Shown here: in pieces, positions 6,979-16,136 of the stretch | Layout: each line of letters opens with the position of its first letter | Numbering within the stretch: the stretch's first letter is position 1 | Origin: Bacteroidales bacterium UBA5197 | Lineage (GTDB): Bacteria > Bacteroidota > Bacteroidia > Bacteroidales > Lentimicrobiaceae | NCBI GenBank assembly: GCA_002412885.1 | Contig: DHVX01000094.1 | Coordinates: 1 to 30,905 of the forward strand | DNA: 30,905 bases | Direction of reading: 5' to 3' | Made by a program: the position numbers and the translations under genes | The notes under the pieces: model-generated | What the model was told of the DNA's origin: nothing | Database searches by the model: none | The model's input: only the letters and a program-made list of their open reading frames with translations

Positions 6979-8502
6979 TCAGATTAAATTCGATGCCAAT
7001 CTAAGCTCAACTACAGTTCCAACATTATCAGCACTTGAAATTTCGCAGACACCTCCCATTGAAGCAGCCCTTTCCTTCATGCCGATTAGTCCAAATGATT
7101 TTTTCGATTTCTTGTCTGATTCAGAGATTCCGATTCCATTATCTGATATCCTGAAATGTATAGTTTCATCAATTTTGAGCAAACTGATTTTAACCGTTGT
7201 CGCTTTTGCATGCCGCGCTATATTGGTCAGAGATTCCTGCATTATTCTGAAAAGGATAAGTGAATTGTCAGATGAAACAGAAATATCCGGATCCAGATCA
7301 AGAACAACTTCTACATTATTCCTTTCGGCAAATTCGCCGGTAAACCATTCTATTGCGACTTCCAGACCCAGATCATCAATAATTTCAGGCCTTAACTGTG
7401 AAGTGAGCCGCTGAACTGTTTTTATTGTATTGCTTACAAGTGCAGTAACTTTTTCGATCTTCAGAATTACATCTGTATCAGAAACTTTTTGCTTGATAAT
7501 TCCCAGATCAATTTTTACAGCTGTTAAAGCTTGGCCCATGTCATCGTGAAGATCCCTCGAAATTGCCAGCCTCTCATTTTCCCTCACCTGCTCAATATGT
7601 TTTGACAACTGCTGCAACTGTTCCAGAGATTCTTTCAATTCATTCTCTACTCTTTTTCTTTCGGTAATATCAGTACCAATACCAATCAGATAATTCTGTC
7701 CATTGCGCTCGAACTTGACCCCTGTCAGGATAAACGGAATTGTACTTCCATCCTTTTTTACCAAAAGGGTTTCTATCCCGGCATACTCATTGCTCATTAT
7801 ATCTTTTAGCGACTCCATAACAGCACTCCACATTTCAGGCGAATGCCAGGTTAAAACATGACGACCTTTCATTTCATCAGATTCATAACCAAACAAAGTT
7901 TCATGTTGTTTATTCCACATTACAAGTTTAAGTCCCGGAAGAGTATAAAGGTAAAATATTCCGGGAATACTCTGAAGTAAGGTTTTGGTAAAAAGTTGTT
8001 CCTGTAGTATTTTTTCATCCTTTCTCTGCAGTCTCTTATTGATTTTTACCAACTTATCAGCAGTCTCCTTCAGAAGCCTGGCATTTTTCTTAATTGTTTG
8101 CCTCTGATTGAAGAGATCCAGAAAAACACTTACTTTACTGAGCAGTATCGGTCTGTTTACTGGTTTAAAAATATAATCGACAGCCCCTGATTGATAGCCT
8201 TTTGCGACATTTGATTCATCAAGGTGATTTGCTGTTATAAAAATGACCGGCACTTTTTCATCAGTCCTGCTTTCGTTCAGCTTCACAGCCAGTTCATAAC
8301 CATTCATTTTCGGCATCTGAACATCAATTATGGCCAGTGCGAGGTCAACCCCTTCGGTTTTTTGTAATGCTTCAGCGCCGGAAAGTGCCATTATCAGATT
8401 AACTCCGCTGTTTTTAATCAGAGCATTCAGCAAAAAAAGATTAGCCTCAACATCGTCAACTATCAGTATGCTCGCCCGTTGTTCCATCATAACCTCAATC
8501 AT
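6979..8502 (-). CDS. Soluble receiver-PAS-histidine kinase
   Basis: 507 residues with domains in an inverted order: an N-terminal receiver (residues 10-130, D16-D17, phospho-site D60 in IIDVQMPKMNG, K113), a coiled linker (about 133-170), a PAS/PAC domain (170-285, closing with GIGTDITERKR), a HisKA_3 dimerisation helix with phospho-His319 (RDLHDDMGQ), and a C-terminal HATPase domain (N box MQESLTNIARHA, G box SDNGIGI, GLIGMKERA). HisKA_3 kinases pair with NarL-type regulators, which is exactly the gene that follows. There are no transmembrane segments, so it acts in the cytoplasm. The receiver at the front suggests it takes phosphate from, or is controlled by, another kinase. The start is the first ATG at 8502; ATGs at 8490 and 8487 are alternatives. 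Confidence 0.93.
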   Translation of the reverse strand: MIEVMMEQRASILIVDDVEANLFLLNALIKNSGVNLIMALSGAEALQKTEGVDLALAIIDVQMPKMNGYELAVKLNESRTDEKVPVIFITANHLDESNVAKGYQSGAVDYIFKPVNRPILLSKVSVFLDLFNQRQTIKKNARLLKETADKLVKINKRLQRKDEKILQEQLFTKTLLQSIPGIFYLYTLPGLKLVMWNKQHETLFGYESDEMKGRHVLTWHSPEMWSAVMESLKDIMSNEYAGIETLLVKKDGSTIPFILTGVKFERNGQNYLIGIGTDITERKRVENELKESLEQLQQLSKHIEQVRENERLAISRDLHDDMGQALTAVKIDLGIIKQKVSDTDVILKIEKVTALVSNTIKTVQRLTSQLRPEIIDDLGLEVAIEWFTGEFAERNNVEVVLDLDPDISVSSDNSLILFRIMQESLTNIARHAKATTVKISLLKIDETIHFRISDNGIGISESDKKSKKSFGLIGMKERAASMGGVCEISSADNVGTVVELRLASNLI

Positions 8503-8522
8503 TCCGTATTTATCCTTTTTGG

Positions 8523-8530
8523 CAAATTTA
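8523..8530 (-). promoter_or_regulatory. Candidate -7 element of the kinase-regulator operon
   Basis: TAAATTTG on the minus strand matches TAnnTTTG and would place the transcription start about 15 bases before the kinase ATG at 8502. The -33 position is only T-rich, so the match rests on the -7 half. Confidence 0.4.
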
Positions 8531-8628
8531 GTAATTTACTCATAAAAAATAATAATTATCCAACGCCTCTCCTTCTATACGCCACAGCGAACTCAGGACC
8601 CACAACTGCCAACGACAGATTATCCCGA

Positions 8629-8661
8629 TTTGTGTTAAATCGCTCATAACCGCTATCTTTG
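8629..8661 (+). promoter_or_regulatory. Bacteroidota-type promoter of the MsbA-like gene
   Basis: TTTG at 8629-8632 and TATCTTTG at 8654-8661 are separated by 21 bases, a full match to the -33/-7 consensus. The transcription start would lie near 8667, leaving a leader of about 27 bases before the ATG at 8694. Confidence 0.7.
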
Positions 8662-8693
8662 TGCCCGCCTCCGTGAAATGAAGAAGCCTTGCT

Positions 8694-10514
8694 ATGAAAA
8701 ACCTTTTTAAAGTACTCAGATATGCCATCCCTTACTGGGGATTTGCATTGCTGAACATTCTCTTCAACATCATCAGTATTGTGTTTTCGCTGGTCTCTTT
8801 TGCAGCAGTAGTTCCGGTGCTGAATATACTTTTCAAGCTCGAAAAGCCAATGGAATCAGTTGGAGAATTTGAGTGGAAAGTAGAATCCCTGAAAGATCAT
8901 TTCTATTTTCAGATTGGCGGATTGATAGACAAATACGACGAACTGACTGTATTGGCATATATCTGTGCAATTCTTGTGGTGGTTTATCTGCTGAAAAACC
9001 TGTTCCGTTACCTTGCCATGTATTATATGGCCGAAGTGCGAAACGGCGTGGTTCGCGACATCCGCAATGCGCTTTACCTGAAAATTCTTATCCTGCCCCT
9101 TTCCTATTATTCCGAAAAAAAGAAAGGCGATATTATTTCGCGCATGACCACCGATGTGCAGGAGGTCGAATGGTCGGTGCTCAGTTCGCTCGAAATGATG
9201 TTCCGCGATCCCGTTACCATTATTTCATATCTGGTTACTTTATTCGTACTGGATTATGAGCTAACTCTAATGGTAATTGTGCTTCTTCCTATAAGCGGAC
9301 TATTGATCGGCCAGATAGGTAAGAGTCTGAAACGGACTTCGGCCAAAGGACAGATAAAAATGGGCGAACTTCTTTCGACCATCGAAGAAACCATCAGTGG
9401 ATTGCGAAACATCAAAGCATTCAACGCCATTGACTGGGCCAACAGCAACTTTCAGGAAACCAATCATCGATATAACCGTCTAATGGTGAGACTTTACCGC
9501 AAAAGGGATCTTGCTTCCCCATTGAGTGAATTTCTGGGAATTGCAGTTGCGGTTTTTGTGATATGGTATGGAGGTAAAATTATTCTTTCGCCCGGTTCAA
9601 CCATGGATGCAGCCATTTTTATCATGTACATTCTGGTATTTTCACAATTGATCAATCCCATAAAGGCAATTTCAACGGCCATATATAATATTCAGAAAGG
9701 AGCCGCTTCGGTGGAACGCATTGAGCAGGTGCTTGCTGCTGAAGAAGTGATTACCGAAAAGGAAAACGCGCTGCATATCAATGATTTCAACACTCAGATT
9801 GAATACCGCAATGTGTGGTTCCGCTATGAGCAGGAAGATGTGCTTAAAAATATCAATCTGGTTATCCCGAAAGGGAAATCAATTGCATTGGTTGGTGCTT
9901 CAGGCTCCGGAAAATCAACCATGGCCGATCTGCTTCCACGTTTTTACGATGTAACTCAGGGCGAAATCCTCATCGATGGCACACCGATTCGCGATTTTTT
10001 CATCAGCGATGTGAGGGGATTGATGGGTATTGTTTCTCAGGAAACCATACTTTTTAATGCTTCGATTTTTGAGAACATTGCCTTCGGTATGCAGAATGTT
10101 TCACTTGACGATATTGTTGCAGCCGCCAAAGTAGCCAATGCTCATGAATTTATCATGCAGATGCCCGAAGGTTACGAAACCAATATCGGTGACAGGGGTA
10201 TAAAAATGTCAGGCGGACAGCGGCAACGCATAAGCATTGCACGTGCGGTATTGCGCAATCCGCCGGTTATGATTCTCGATGAAGCCACTTCGGCCCTGGA
10301 TACCGAATCAGAAAGACTGGTGCAGGATGCCCTTATCAAACTGATGCAAAACCGCACTTCACTGGTAATTGCCCACCGGCTTTCTACCATTCAGCATGCC
10401 GATGAAATCATTGTGATGCAAAAAGGCGAAATTGTTGAACGTGGCACCCACGCTGAACTTATGGCCGCACAAGGGGCATATAAAAGATTGCACGATATGC
10501 AGTCGATTGGGTAA
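8694..10514 (+). CDS. ABC exporter, MsbA-like permease/ATPase fusion
   Basis: A 606-residue half-transporter. Residues 1-330 hold six membrane helices, starting with a hydrophobic segment after MKNLFKVLRYAIPYWG. The ATPase domain spans about 360-600, with Walker A GASGSGKST (401-409), the signature MSGGQRQR (505-512), Walker B ending in D529-E530 (MILDEATSALD) and the H-loop IAHRLST. All catalytic residues are intact. This arrangement is that of homodimeric lipid flippases of the MsbA group, which move lipid A-core across the inner membrane in Gram-negative bacteria; a drug exporter cannot be excluded by sequence alone. It has its own promoter, is divergent from the kinase gene, and converges with the TonB receptor gene across 64 bases with no clear terminator. 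Confidence 0.88.
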   Translation: MKNLFKVLRYAIPYWGFALLNILFNIISIVFSLVSFAAVVPVLNILFKLEKPMESVGEFEWKVESLKDHFYFQIGGLIDKYDELTVLAYICAILVVVYLLKNLFRYLAMYYMAEVRNGVVRDIRNALYLKILILPLSYYSEKKKGDIISRMTTDVQEVEWSVLSSLEMMFRDPVTIISYLVTLFVLDYELTLMVIVLLPISGLLIGQIGKSLKRTSAKGQIKMGELLSTIEETISGLRNIKAFNAIDWANSNFQETNHRYNRLMVRLYRKRDLASPLSEFLGIAVAVFVIWYGGKIILSPGSTMDAAIFIMYILVFSQLINPIKAISTAIYNIQKGAASVERIEQVLAAEEVITEKENALHINDFNTQIEYRNVWFRYEQEDVLKNINLVIPKGKSIALVGASGSGKSTMADLLPRFYDVTQGEILIDGTPIRDFFISDVRGLMGIVSQETILFNASIFENIAFGMQNVSLDDIVAAAKVANAHEFIMQMPEGYETNIGDRGIKMSGGQRQRISIARAVLRNPPVMILDEATSALDTESERLVQDALIKLMQNRTSLVIAHRLSTIQHADEIIVMQKGEIVERGTHAELMAAQGAYKRLHDMQSIG

Positions 10515-10578
10515 ACTGTGAAGTCCGGAAGTTGTTGGTTTTGAGGGATACACCAAGAAAATCCCGCTCAGCAAGCCT

Positions 10579-12942
10579 TTAAAATTCTATCTTGTAACCA
10601 AGCGAGGGTATCGGCATTTTCATCTGGTCAATGATTATTTCTTTCGAAATAAAATCGAAGAACGGATCTGAGTAATCGGGTTGCAGCAATGCGTTTTTCA
10701 CCATGAGAATCCAGATTCCCGAATGTTTCTTTTTATTTACCCGGTAAGTGATTGAAAGATCCACACCTGTTGAGGAAGGAAACTGATCAGCAAACGCCTT
10801 TGAATTATCAGGAATATACATCTGAGCAGCCATAGATTCCGCATACAGTGCAGGCGTGTATCTCAATCCGCCCATGCAGGTTACCTTTGCACTTATCCCA
10901 AGAATGTTTTTACTGCGAAGCATATATTCCTTTCCGGCGAGCGCATTTACAACAAATCCCCGGTTGAATCGGGTGCTGTATTCTTTGCCATCGCCACCCA
11001 CATATTTTGAATCGAAAAGCGAGGCAGTGAACAGGTAATAAAATCCATCTTTCAGAAAGCGTTCAACTGTAATATCAATTCCATAATTTGTTGCTGTTCC
11101 GGAATTATCAAGTTTACTGTTGATTGCCCAATCGGAAGTAATATTTATAATTGCAAATGAACTGCCTGGAAGCACAGGAACATTATTCAGATACTGATAA
11201 TAAGGCTCTATTTTTATGCGCATTACTTCGCTAATTCTGCGGCTATAGCCCAAAACCAGATGATGCGACTTTATAAAACCCAGGTCTTTGTTTGGCGTTT
11301 CTATCACACCATCGGTATTGGTCTGAGAGAAATACGTGCGCAATTCTTCCGTTTGTGTGTGCAAACCATAACCAATGCTTAATTCGTCTTTTTGTGTGAT
11401 ATTCCAGCTCATTCCTGCCCTGGGCTCAAAGGTGGGTTTTTCATTTACAGCAAGGTACATGGAATGAAATCCGATGTTTGTGGAGAGGTTTGGCAAAAGC
11501 TCAATTCTGAATTGTGAAAATGCCTGCGTCATCAATGAAGTTCCATTGTTATCAACAAAAGTGGTTAATACCTCAGGATTCTCTCTGAATGCTTTCTTTA
11601 AAGTGTTGTCGAAAAACAGACTGCTCACCGTTACGCCGGTGCGGGATGTTATTCGCTGATTGAATTTATGGTTCAGCACTGTACGGAAAGTGTATTTCCC
11701 TTCAGTACTTTTTATGAAATCAGCCGGAAGCAGCAGCATATTCAGCGTAAGCTCCTGTTTATCCATGCTATAGCTCATTGCTTCAGCACTCAGTGTTGAG
11801 TATAAAAATGATTTTGCTCCTATGGACATCCTGTGCGAAAGGCCGATGGTTCCAAACTGATTGTAGTATTTCATCCGGTTCCGGCTGATGTCATTTTCCC
11901 ACTTCAGGGAGTCGGTTTCTTCAGTTTTGATGTTTTTGTCATCCGCACCCAGTCCCCAGAATGAAAATGTGCCTGCCTTTTGGGTAGGGAAATCAAATTT
12001 GAAACTCAGGTCCTGGTATGTTGGAATATTTGGGAAATTCAGCAATGCCCCGACCAGGCCAAGAGTTGAATACCGGTAATTAAAAAGGTAAGTAGCCTTT
12101 CCACCTTTCCTGAAAGGACCTTCCGCAGAAAAATCAGCACCCAGCATACACAATTGAGCAGTATATTCACGCTTTTCAGCGTTTCCGGTCCGCATTCTGA
12201 TATCAAATACACCCGACGTTGCATTACCATATTCAGCAGGAAATGCACCTGTAAAGAAATCTGAATTCTGAAGCATCTGATTGCTGAGCACAGTAAATCC
12301 GCCTCCACCGGCAAAGTCAACATTCGGAAAGTGAAATGCAGCAGGAATATCCACCCCTTCAAATCTCCAGAGGACTCCCCTTGGCGAATTCCCCCTGATA
12401 ATGATTGCGTTGTTTGTAGTTTGTGTGGTAGCAACTCCGGCAAAAGCCGATGCCAGCCTGGCAGGATCGTCAAAACCGCCGGCATACCTGCTGGTTTCCT
12501 CAACACTGAATGTGCGTGCACTTAGCGTCGCCATTGAGTTTACAGGTTTGTCTTTGTCAGAATTGGCCCTGATTACCACCTGATTGAGCGACACATATGA
12601 CTCCTTCATTTCTATGGAAAGTACAACTTCCTTTCCTGAACCGACAAGTATTTCAGAGACAATCCTTGTTTCATATCCAACATAACTTACTTTGAAATTA
12701 TGTCGCCCAACGGGTATCCCCTCAAAACGAAAATTTCCATCTAAATCAGCGGTGGTTCCGATTAATGGCGCTGAACCTTCCAGAATAATGGTTGCACCAA
12801 TCAGTGGAATTTTTGTTTCAGCATCAACAATTCTGCCTCTTACAGTCTGCTTTAGTCCGCTTTGCGAAAACACCAGCAATGAACTGATTATCAACATTAT
12901 CAGGAGGACAGAGAATTTGCTGTTTACTTTTGTAATTTTCAT
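10579..12942 (-). CDS. TonB-dependent outer-membrane receptor
   Basis: 787 residues. An N-terminal signal (to about residue 26) is followed by a carboxypeptidase-regulatory-like domain at about 30-115 (VRGRIVDAETKIPLIGATI, then LDGNFRFEGIPVG). Next come a plug domain at about 125-240 (AIIIRGNSPRGVLWRFEGVDIP) and a beta barrel to the C-terminal GYKIEF, which ends in an aromatic residue as outer-membrane barrels do. It is shorter than SusC proteins, lacks a SusD neighbour and stands alone, so it is not part of the glucan locus 7.5 kb away. The substrate is unknown; siderophore, metal or peptide are the usual options. It starts at the ATG at 12942 after an A-rich leader and is divergent from lysS. 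Confidence 0.88.
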   Translation of the reverse strand: MKITKVNSKFSVLLIMLIISSLLVFSQSGLKQTVRGRIVDAETKIPLIGATIILEGSAPLIGTTADLDGNFRFEGIPVGRHNFKVSYVGYETRIVSEILVGSGKEVVLSIEMKESYVSLNQVVIRANSDKDKPVNSMATLSARTFSVEETSRYAGGFDDPARLASAFAGVATTQTTNNAIIIRGNSPRGVLWRFEGVDIPAAFHFPNVDFAGGGGFTVLSNQMLQNSDFFTGAFPAEYGNATSGVFDIRMRTGNAEKREYTAQLCMLGADFSAEGPFRKGGKATYLFNYRYSTLGLVGALLNFPNIPTYQDLSFKFDFPTQKAGTFSFWGLGADDKNIKTEETDSLKWENDISRNRMKYYNQFGTIGLSHRMSIGAKSFLYSTLSAEAMSYSMDKQELTLNMLLLPADFIKSTEGKYTFRTVLNHKFNQRITSRTGVTVSSLFFDNTLKKAFRENPEVLTTFVDNNGTSLMTQAFSQFRIELLPNLSTNIGFHSMYLAVNEKPTFEPRAGMSWNITQKDELSIGYGLHTQTEELRTYFSQTNTDGVIETPNKDLGFIKSHHLVLGYSRRISEVMRIKIEPYYQYLNNVPVLPGSSFAIINITSDWAINSKLDNSGTATNYGIDITVERFLKDGFYYLFTASLFDSKYVGGDGKEYSTRFNRGFVVNALAGKEYMLRSKNILGISAKVTCMGGLRYTPALYAESMAAQMYIPDNSKAFADQFPSSTGVDLSITYRVNKKKHSGIWILMVKNALLQPDYSDPFFDFISKEIIIDQMKMPIPSLGYKIEF

Positions 12943-12961
12943 TTTCTTTATTTCTAAAATG

Positions 12962-12994
12962 CAAGTTATAGGATCAGGAATTCAAGCGGCAAAA
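12962..12994 (-). promoter_or_regulatory. Candidate promoter of the TonB receptor gene
   Basis: On the minus strand, TTTTG (12994-12990) is followed after 21 bases by TAACTTG, one T short of TAnnTTTG. It lies about 20 bases before the ATG at 12942. Partial match to the -33/-7 consensus. Confidence 0.4.
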
Positions 12995-13145
12995 TTAGGT
13001 CAAGCCTGTTCCCATGAAAAAAAAATCAGATGAAAGTCCCCAAATGGCTTTTGAATGCCCGTAAAACCGGATCAGACGGGAAAAACCAGACTTTTGCCAT
13101 TCCACTTCCTCCTTCTCCCCCACTCTTCCCTGAACCATTAATTCC

Positions 13146-13153
13146 TATCTTTG
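13146..13153 (+). promoter_or_regulatory. -7 element that fixes the lysS start
   Basis: TATCTTTG matches TAnnTTTG exactly. Transcription would begin near 13159, about 10 bases before the ATG at 13169. The in-frame TTG at 13151 lies inside this element and so cannot be the start. No convincing -33 TTTG is present upstream. Confidence 0.55.
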
Positions 13154-13168
13154 CAAAAAATTTCATAC

Positions 13169-14896
13169 ATGCATCACGAACTCAGCGAACAGGAATCAAT
13201 CCGCAGGGAATCTCTTAAAGAACTCGAAAAAGCAGGCATCAACCCTTATCCGGCCGAAGCGTTTGACGTAAATATAAACACCTCCGAAATCCACAGCAAG
13301 TTCCCCGAAAACAAGGAACTGTATCAGGATATTAGCATTGCCGGCCGTATTATGACCCGCCGTATTATGGGTGCTGCATCGTTTGTTGATCTTCAGGATT
13401 CAAGCGGCCGCATTCAGCTTTACATCAAACGCGACGACATTTGCCCGGGCGAAGACAAATCGCTTTACAACACCGTTTTTAAACGACTGCTCGATATCGG
13501 CGACATCATCGGCGTTACCGGATTTGTCTTTATTACCCAGATGGGCGAAATTTCCATTCATGTAAAATCGCTCAAACTGCTCAGCAAATCATTGCGTGTA
13601 CTTCCGGTGGTAAAGGAAAAAGACGATCAGGTTTTTGATGCTTTCAGCGATCCTGAACAACGTTATCGCCAGCGCTATGTTGACCTTATCGTAAATCCTG
13701 AAATCAGGGATATTTTTGTAAAACGCAGCCAGATCATCAATTCCATGCGCTCTTTGTTTAATGAGCGTGGATATCTCGAAGTAGAAACCCCCATTCTTCA
13801 GCCCATTCCCGGTGGTGCTGCTGCCAGGCCATTCACCACGCATCACAACGCGCTGGATATGCCGCTTTACCTGCGTGTTGCCAACGAACTTTACCTTAAA
13901 AAACTTATCGTCGGCGGATTTGATGGCGTATATGAATTTGCCAAAGATTTCCGAAACGAAGGCATGGACCGCACCCACAATCCGGAGTTCACCGTAATGG
14001 AAATCTACGTTGCCTACAAAGATTACTTCTGGATGATGGATTTTACCGAAGAAATGCTCGAAAGAGTGGCTTTGGCGCTTCACAAACGCACCGATGTGCA
14101 GGTAGGTGAACGAACCATCGACTTTAAGCGTCCTTTCCGCAGACTCACCATGACCGACGCCATAAAACAATATGCGGGCGTGGATATTTCAGGGAAATCA
14201 GAAGCAGAACTCCGCACCATTTGCAGTGAACTGGGCATAGAAACAGCGCCAAGCATGGGCACCGGAAAACTGATTGATGCCATTTTCGGGGAAAAATGCG
14301 AAGAGCATCTCATTCAGCCGACTTTCATCATGGACTATCCCATTGAAATGTCGCCGCTTTGCAAACGCCACCGCAGCAATCCTGCATTAACCGAAAGGTT
14401 TGAACTTTTTGTCAACGGCAAAGAACTCTGTAACGCTTACTCCGAATTGAACGATCCGATTGATCAGCTTGACCGCTTTCAGGATCAGCTTAAACTTTCG
14501 CAAAAAGGTGATGATGAAGCCATGTTTATTGATATGGATTTTGTGCGGGCGCTTGAATACGGAATGCCGACCTGCTCCGGAATGGGCATCGGCATCGACC
14601 GCCTGACCATGTTTATGACCAACCAGCCTTCCATTCAGGATGTGCTCTTCTTCCCGCAGATGCGGCCCGAAAAGAAAGCAACGCCTCAGGGCGACAGCGA
14701 CGAAGCTTTTGTTGAAGCCGGCGTTCCTGAAGTGTGGGTAGCCGTGTTGCGGAAGTATGGATTCAAAACCGTAGCCGATCTTAAAGCAGGAAACCCCAAT
14801 AAAATGCTGAACGATCTGGGTGGTCTTCGCAAAAAAATGAAACTCGACATCCCTGCCCTGAAACTTGAAGAAATTCAGGAGTGGGTTAAAGCATAA
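13169..14896 (+). CDS. lysS: Lysyl-tRNA synthetase, class II
   Basis: 575 residues from the ATG at 13169 (MHHELSEQESIRRESL), chosen because the upstream in-frame TTG lies in the promoter. The N-terminal OB-fold anticodon domain (about 50-150, with IAGRIMTRRIMGAASFVDL) is followed by the class II catalytic core: motif 1 around GYLEVETPILQPIPGG, motif 2 FRNEGMDRTHNPEFT and motif 3 GMGIGIDRLTMF. After the core comes an extra tail of about 70 residues (from KKATPQGDSDEAF, containing a helix-hairpin-like LRKYGFKTVADLKAGNP), a feature of Bacteroidota LysS. The enzyme charges tRNA-Lys with lysine using ATP in the cytoplasm. The next gene starts 19 bases downstream and is probably co-transcribed. Confidence 0.97.
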   Translation: MHHELSEQESIRRESLKELEKAGINPYPAEAFDVNINTSEIHSKFPENKELYQDISIAGRIMTRRIMGAASFVDLQDSSGRIQLYIKRDDICPGEDKSLYNTVFKRLLDIGDIIGVTGFVFITQMGEISIHVKSLKLLSKSLRVLPVVKEKDDQVFDAFSDPEQRYRQRYVDLIVNPEIRDIFVKRSQIINSMRSLFNERGYLEVETPILQPIPGGAAARPFTTHHNALDMPLYLRVANELYLKKLIVGGFDGVYEFAKDFRNEGMDRTHNPEFTVMEIYVAYKDYFWMMDFTEEMLERVALALHKRTDVQVGERTIDFKRPFRRLTMTDAIKQYAGVDISGKSEAELRTICSELGIETAPSMGTGKLIDAIFGEKCEEHLIQPTFIMDYPIEMSPLCKRHRSNPALTERFELFVNGKELCNAYSELNDPIDQLDRFQDQLKLSQKGDDEAMFIDMDFVRALEYGMPTCSGMGIGIDRLTMFMTNQPSIQDVLFFPQMRPEKKATPQGDSDEAFVEAGVPEVWVAVLRKYGFKTVADLKAGNPNKMLNDLGGLRKKMKLDIPALKLEEIQEWVKA

Positions 14897-14915
14897 CTCA
14901 ATTCTCCGTCTTGAA

Positions 14916-16004
14916 ATGGACTTCCCGTCAATACACACATGGATTCCTTCCGGAGGCAGACCTCTGGTGATTGCGGGTCCGTGCAGTGCTGAGTCGGAAG
15001 CTCAGGTGATGCAAACCGCTTATGCGCTGAAGGAAATTCCGCAGGTTAAGGTTTTCAGGGCGGGTATCTGGAAGCCCCGGACCCGACCCGGTTCATTTGA
15101 AGGCGTTGGTGCTGCCGGTCTCTCCTGGATGATGCGTGTAAAAAAAGAAACCGGTTTGCTTACCACCGTTGAAGTTGCCAAACCCGATCATGTGGAACAG
15201 GCTTTGGCTCATGGTATTGATATTTTGTGGATTGGTGCCCGAACCGTTGTCAATCCGTTTTCGGTGCAGGAACTTGCCGAAAGCCTTGCCGGAGTTGATA
15301 TTCCGGTGATGATTAAAAATCCGGTAAACCCCGATCTTTCGCTGTGGATTGGAGCCATTGAACGTTTTTATAAAAACGGAATCAGAAACATAGCAGCCAT
15401 TCACCGGGGATTTTATCAGTTTGAAAAAACGCAGTTCCGCAATCCTCCACAGTGGGAAATACCCATTGAACTGAAACGCAGAATGCCCGGATTGCCACTT
15501 TTGTGCGACCCAAGCCACATCGGGGGAAACCGAAATATGATACAATCCATCTCTCAGCAAGCCCTTGATCTTGAGGCCGATGGGCTAATGATAGAATCGC
15601 ACCCCGATCCCGACAAGGCATGGAGCGATGCAGCACAGCAGATAACTCCGCAGGTTCTGAAGGAAATACTCGAAAACCTTGTGTTGAGAGAAACAACCGG
15701 CAACCGCGAATTTGAGCGTAGCCTTGAAGAATTGCGAAACGAAATTGACCTGATCGACTACGAAATGCTAAGGCTGCTGGCCAGACGCATGGAAGTGGCT
15801 GAAGAAATGGGCCGCTACAAATATACCCATAACATCACCATTCTTCAGTTGCAGCGCTGGAAAGAGTTGTTTGCCGACCGTATAAAAAAAGGCAGCAAAG
15901 CCGGTTTGGATACAAAATTTCTTGCCTCTCTGCTCCAACTGGTGCATGAGCAATCCATTCAGATACAGACCAATGTAATGAGCGGAGATGGCCGTAAAGG
16001 CTAA
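14916..16004 (+). CDS. Bifunctional DAHP synthase / chorismate mutase
   Basis: 362 residues from the ATG at 14916 (MDFPSIHTWIP), 19 bases after lysS; an upstream in-frame TTG lies within lysS and is rejected. Residues 20-260 are a DAHP synthase of the KDO8P-synthase-like (type I beta) class: VIAGPCSAESEAQ, FRAGIWKPRTRPGSFEG, CDPSHIGGNRN and a metal-site MIESHPDPDKAWSDA. Residues 268-355 are an AroQ-type chorismate mutase (LRNEIDLIDYEMLRLLARRM). It therefore joins the first committed step of the shikimate pathway (PEP plus erythrose-4-phosphate) to chorismate-to-prephenate conversion. In this fusion type the mutase domain usually acts as the feedback sensor for the synthase. Both modules look complete. 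Confidence 0.95.
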   Translation: MDFPSIHTWIPSGGRPLVIAGPCSAESEAQVMQTAYALKEIPQVKVFRAGIWKPRTRPGSFEGVGAAGLSWMMRVKKETGLLTTVEVAKPDHVEQALAHGIDILWIGARTVVNPFSVQELAESLAGVDIPVMIKNPVNPDLSLWIGAIERFYKNGIRNIAAIHRGFYQFEKTQFRNPPQWEIPIELKRRMPGLPLLCDPSHIGGNRNMIQSISQQALDLEADGLMIESHPDPDKAWSDAAQQITPQVLKEILENLVLRETTGNREFERSLEELRNEIDLIDYEMLRLLARRMEVAEEMGRYKYTHNITILQLQRWKELFADRIKKGSKAGLDTKFLASLLQLVHEQSIQIQTNVMSGDGRKG

Positions 16005-16082
16005 TGCAGATTGCAAATCCTGACTTTCTATTCTCCTGAAAAACACACTTAATCCATTGCAGACGAATTGTCTGACAGACAC

Positions 16083-16113
16083 TTGCATTCAGCTACGATA
16101 TAATGTATCTTTG
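16083..16113 (+). promoter_or_regulatory. Bacteroidota-type promoter of the second uspA-like gene
   Basis: TTG at 16083-16085 and TATCTTTG at 16106-16113 with 20 bases between them match the -33/-7 consensus. An inverted repeat (TGTATC at 16104-16109 and GATACA at 16118-16123) straddles the -7 element and the expected start point near 16119, so a repressor could sit there. Confidence 0.65.
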
Positions 16114-16136
16114 TGTTGATACAATAAATTATAGCC

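Noticed and set aside
10515..10578. Terminator between the MsbA-like and TonB receptor genes
   Set aside because: I looked for a hairpin with a T-run in the 64 bases between these convergent genes and found none that pairs well.
12039..12521. 160-codon frame within the TonB receptor gene
   Set aside because: Same strand but different frame inside an intact receptor; the composition is that of a shifted frame and no motif is present.
10579..12942. SusC of the glucan locus
   Set aside because: It is 787 residues, has no SusD beside it, lies more than 7 kb away on the opposite strand and is separated from the locus by housekeeping genes.
13589..14170. 193-codon minus-strand open frame inside lysS
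   Set aside because: It lies wholly antisense to a gene with intact class II synthetase motifs and has no recognisable domain; the same applies to the 183-codon frame at 14387-14938.
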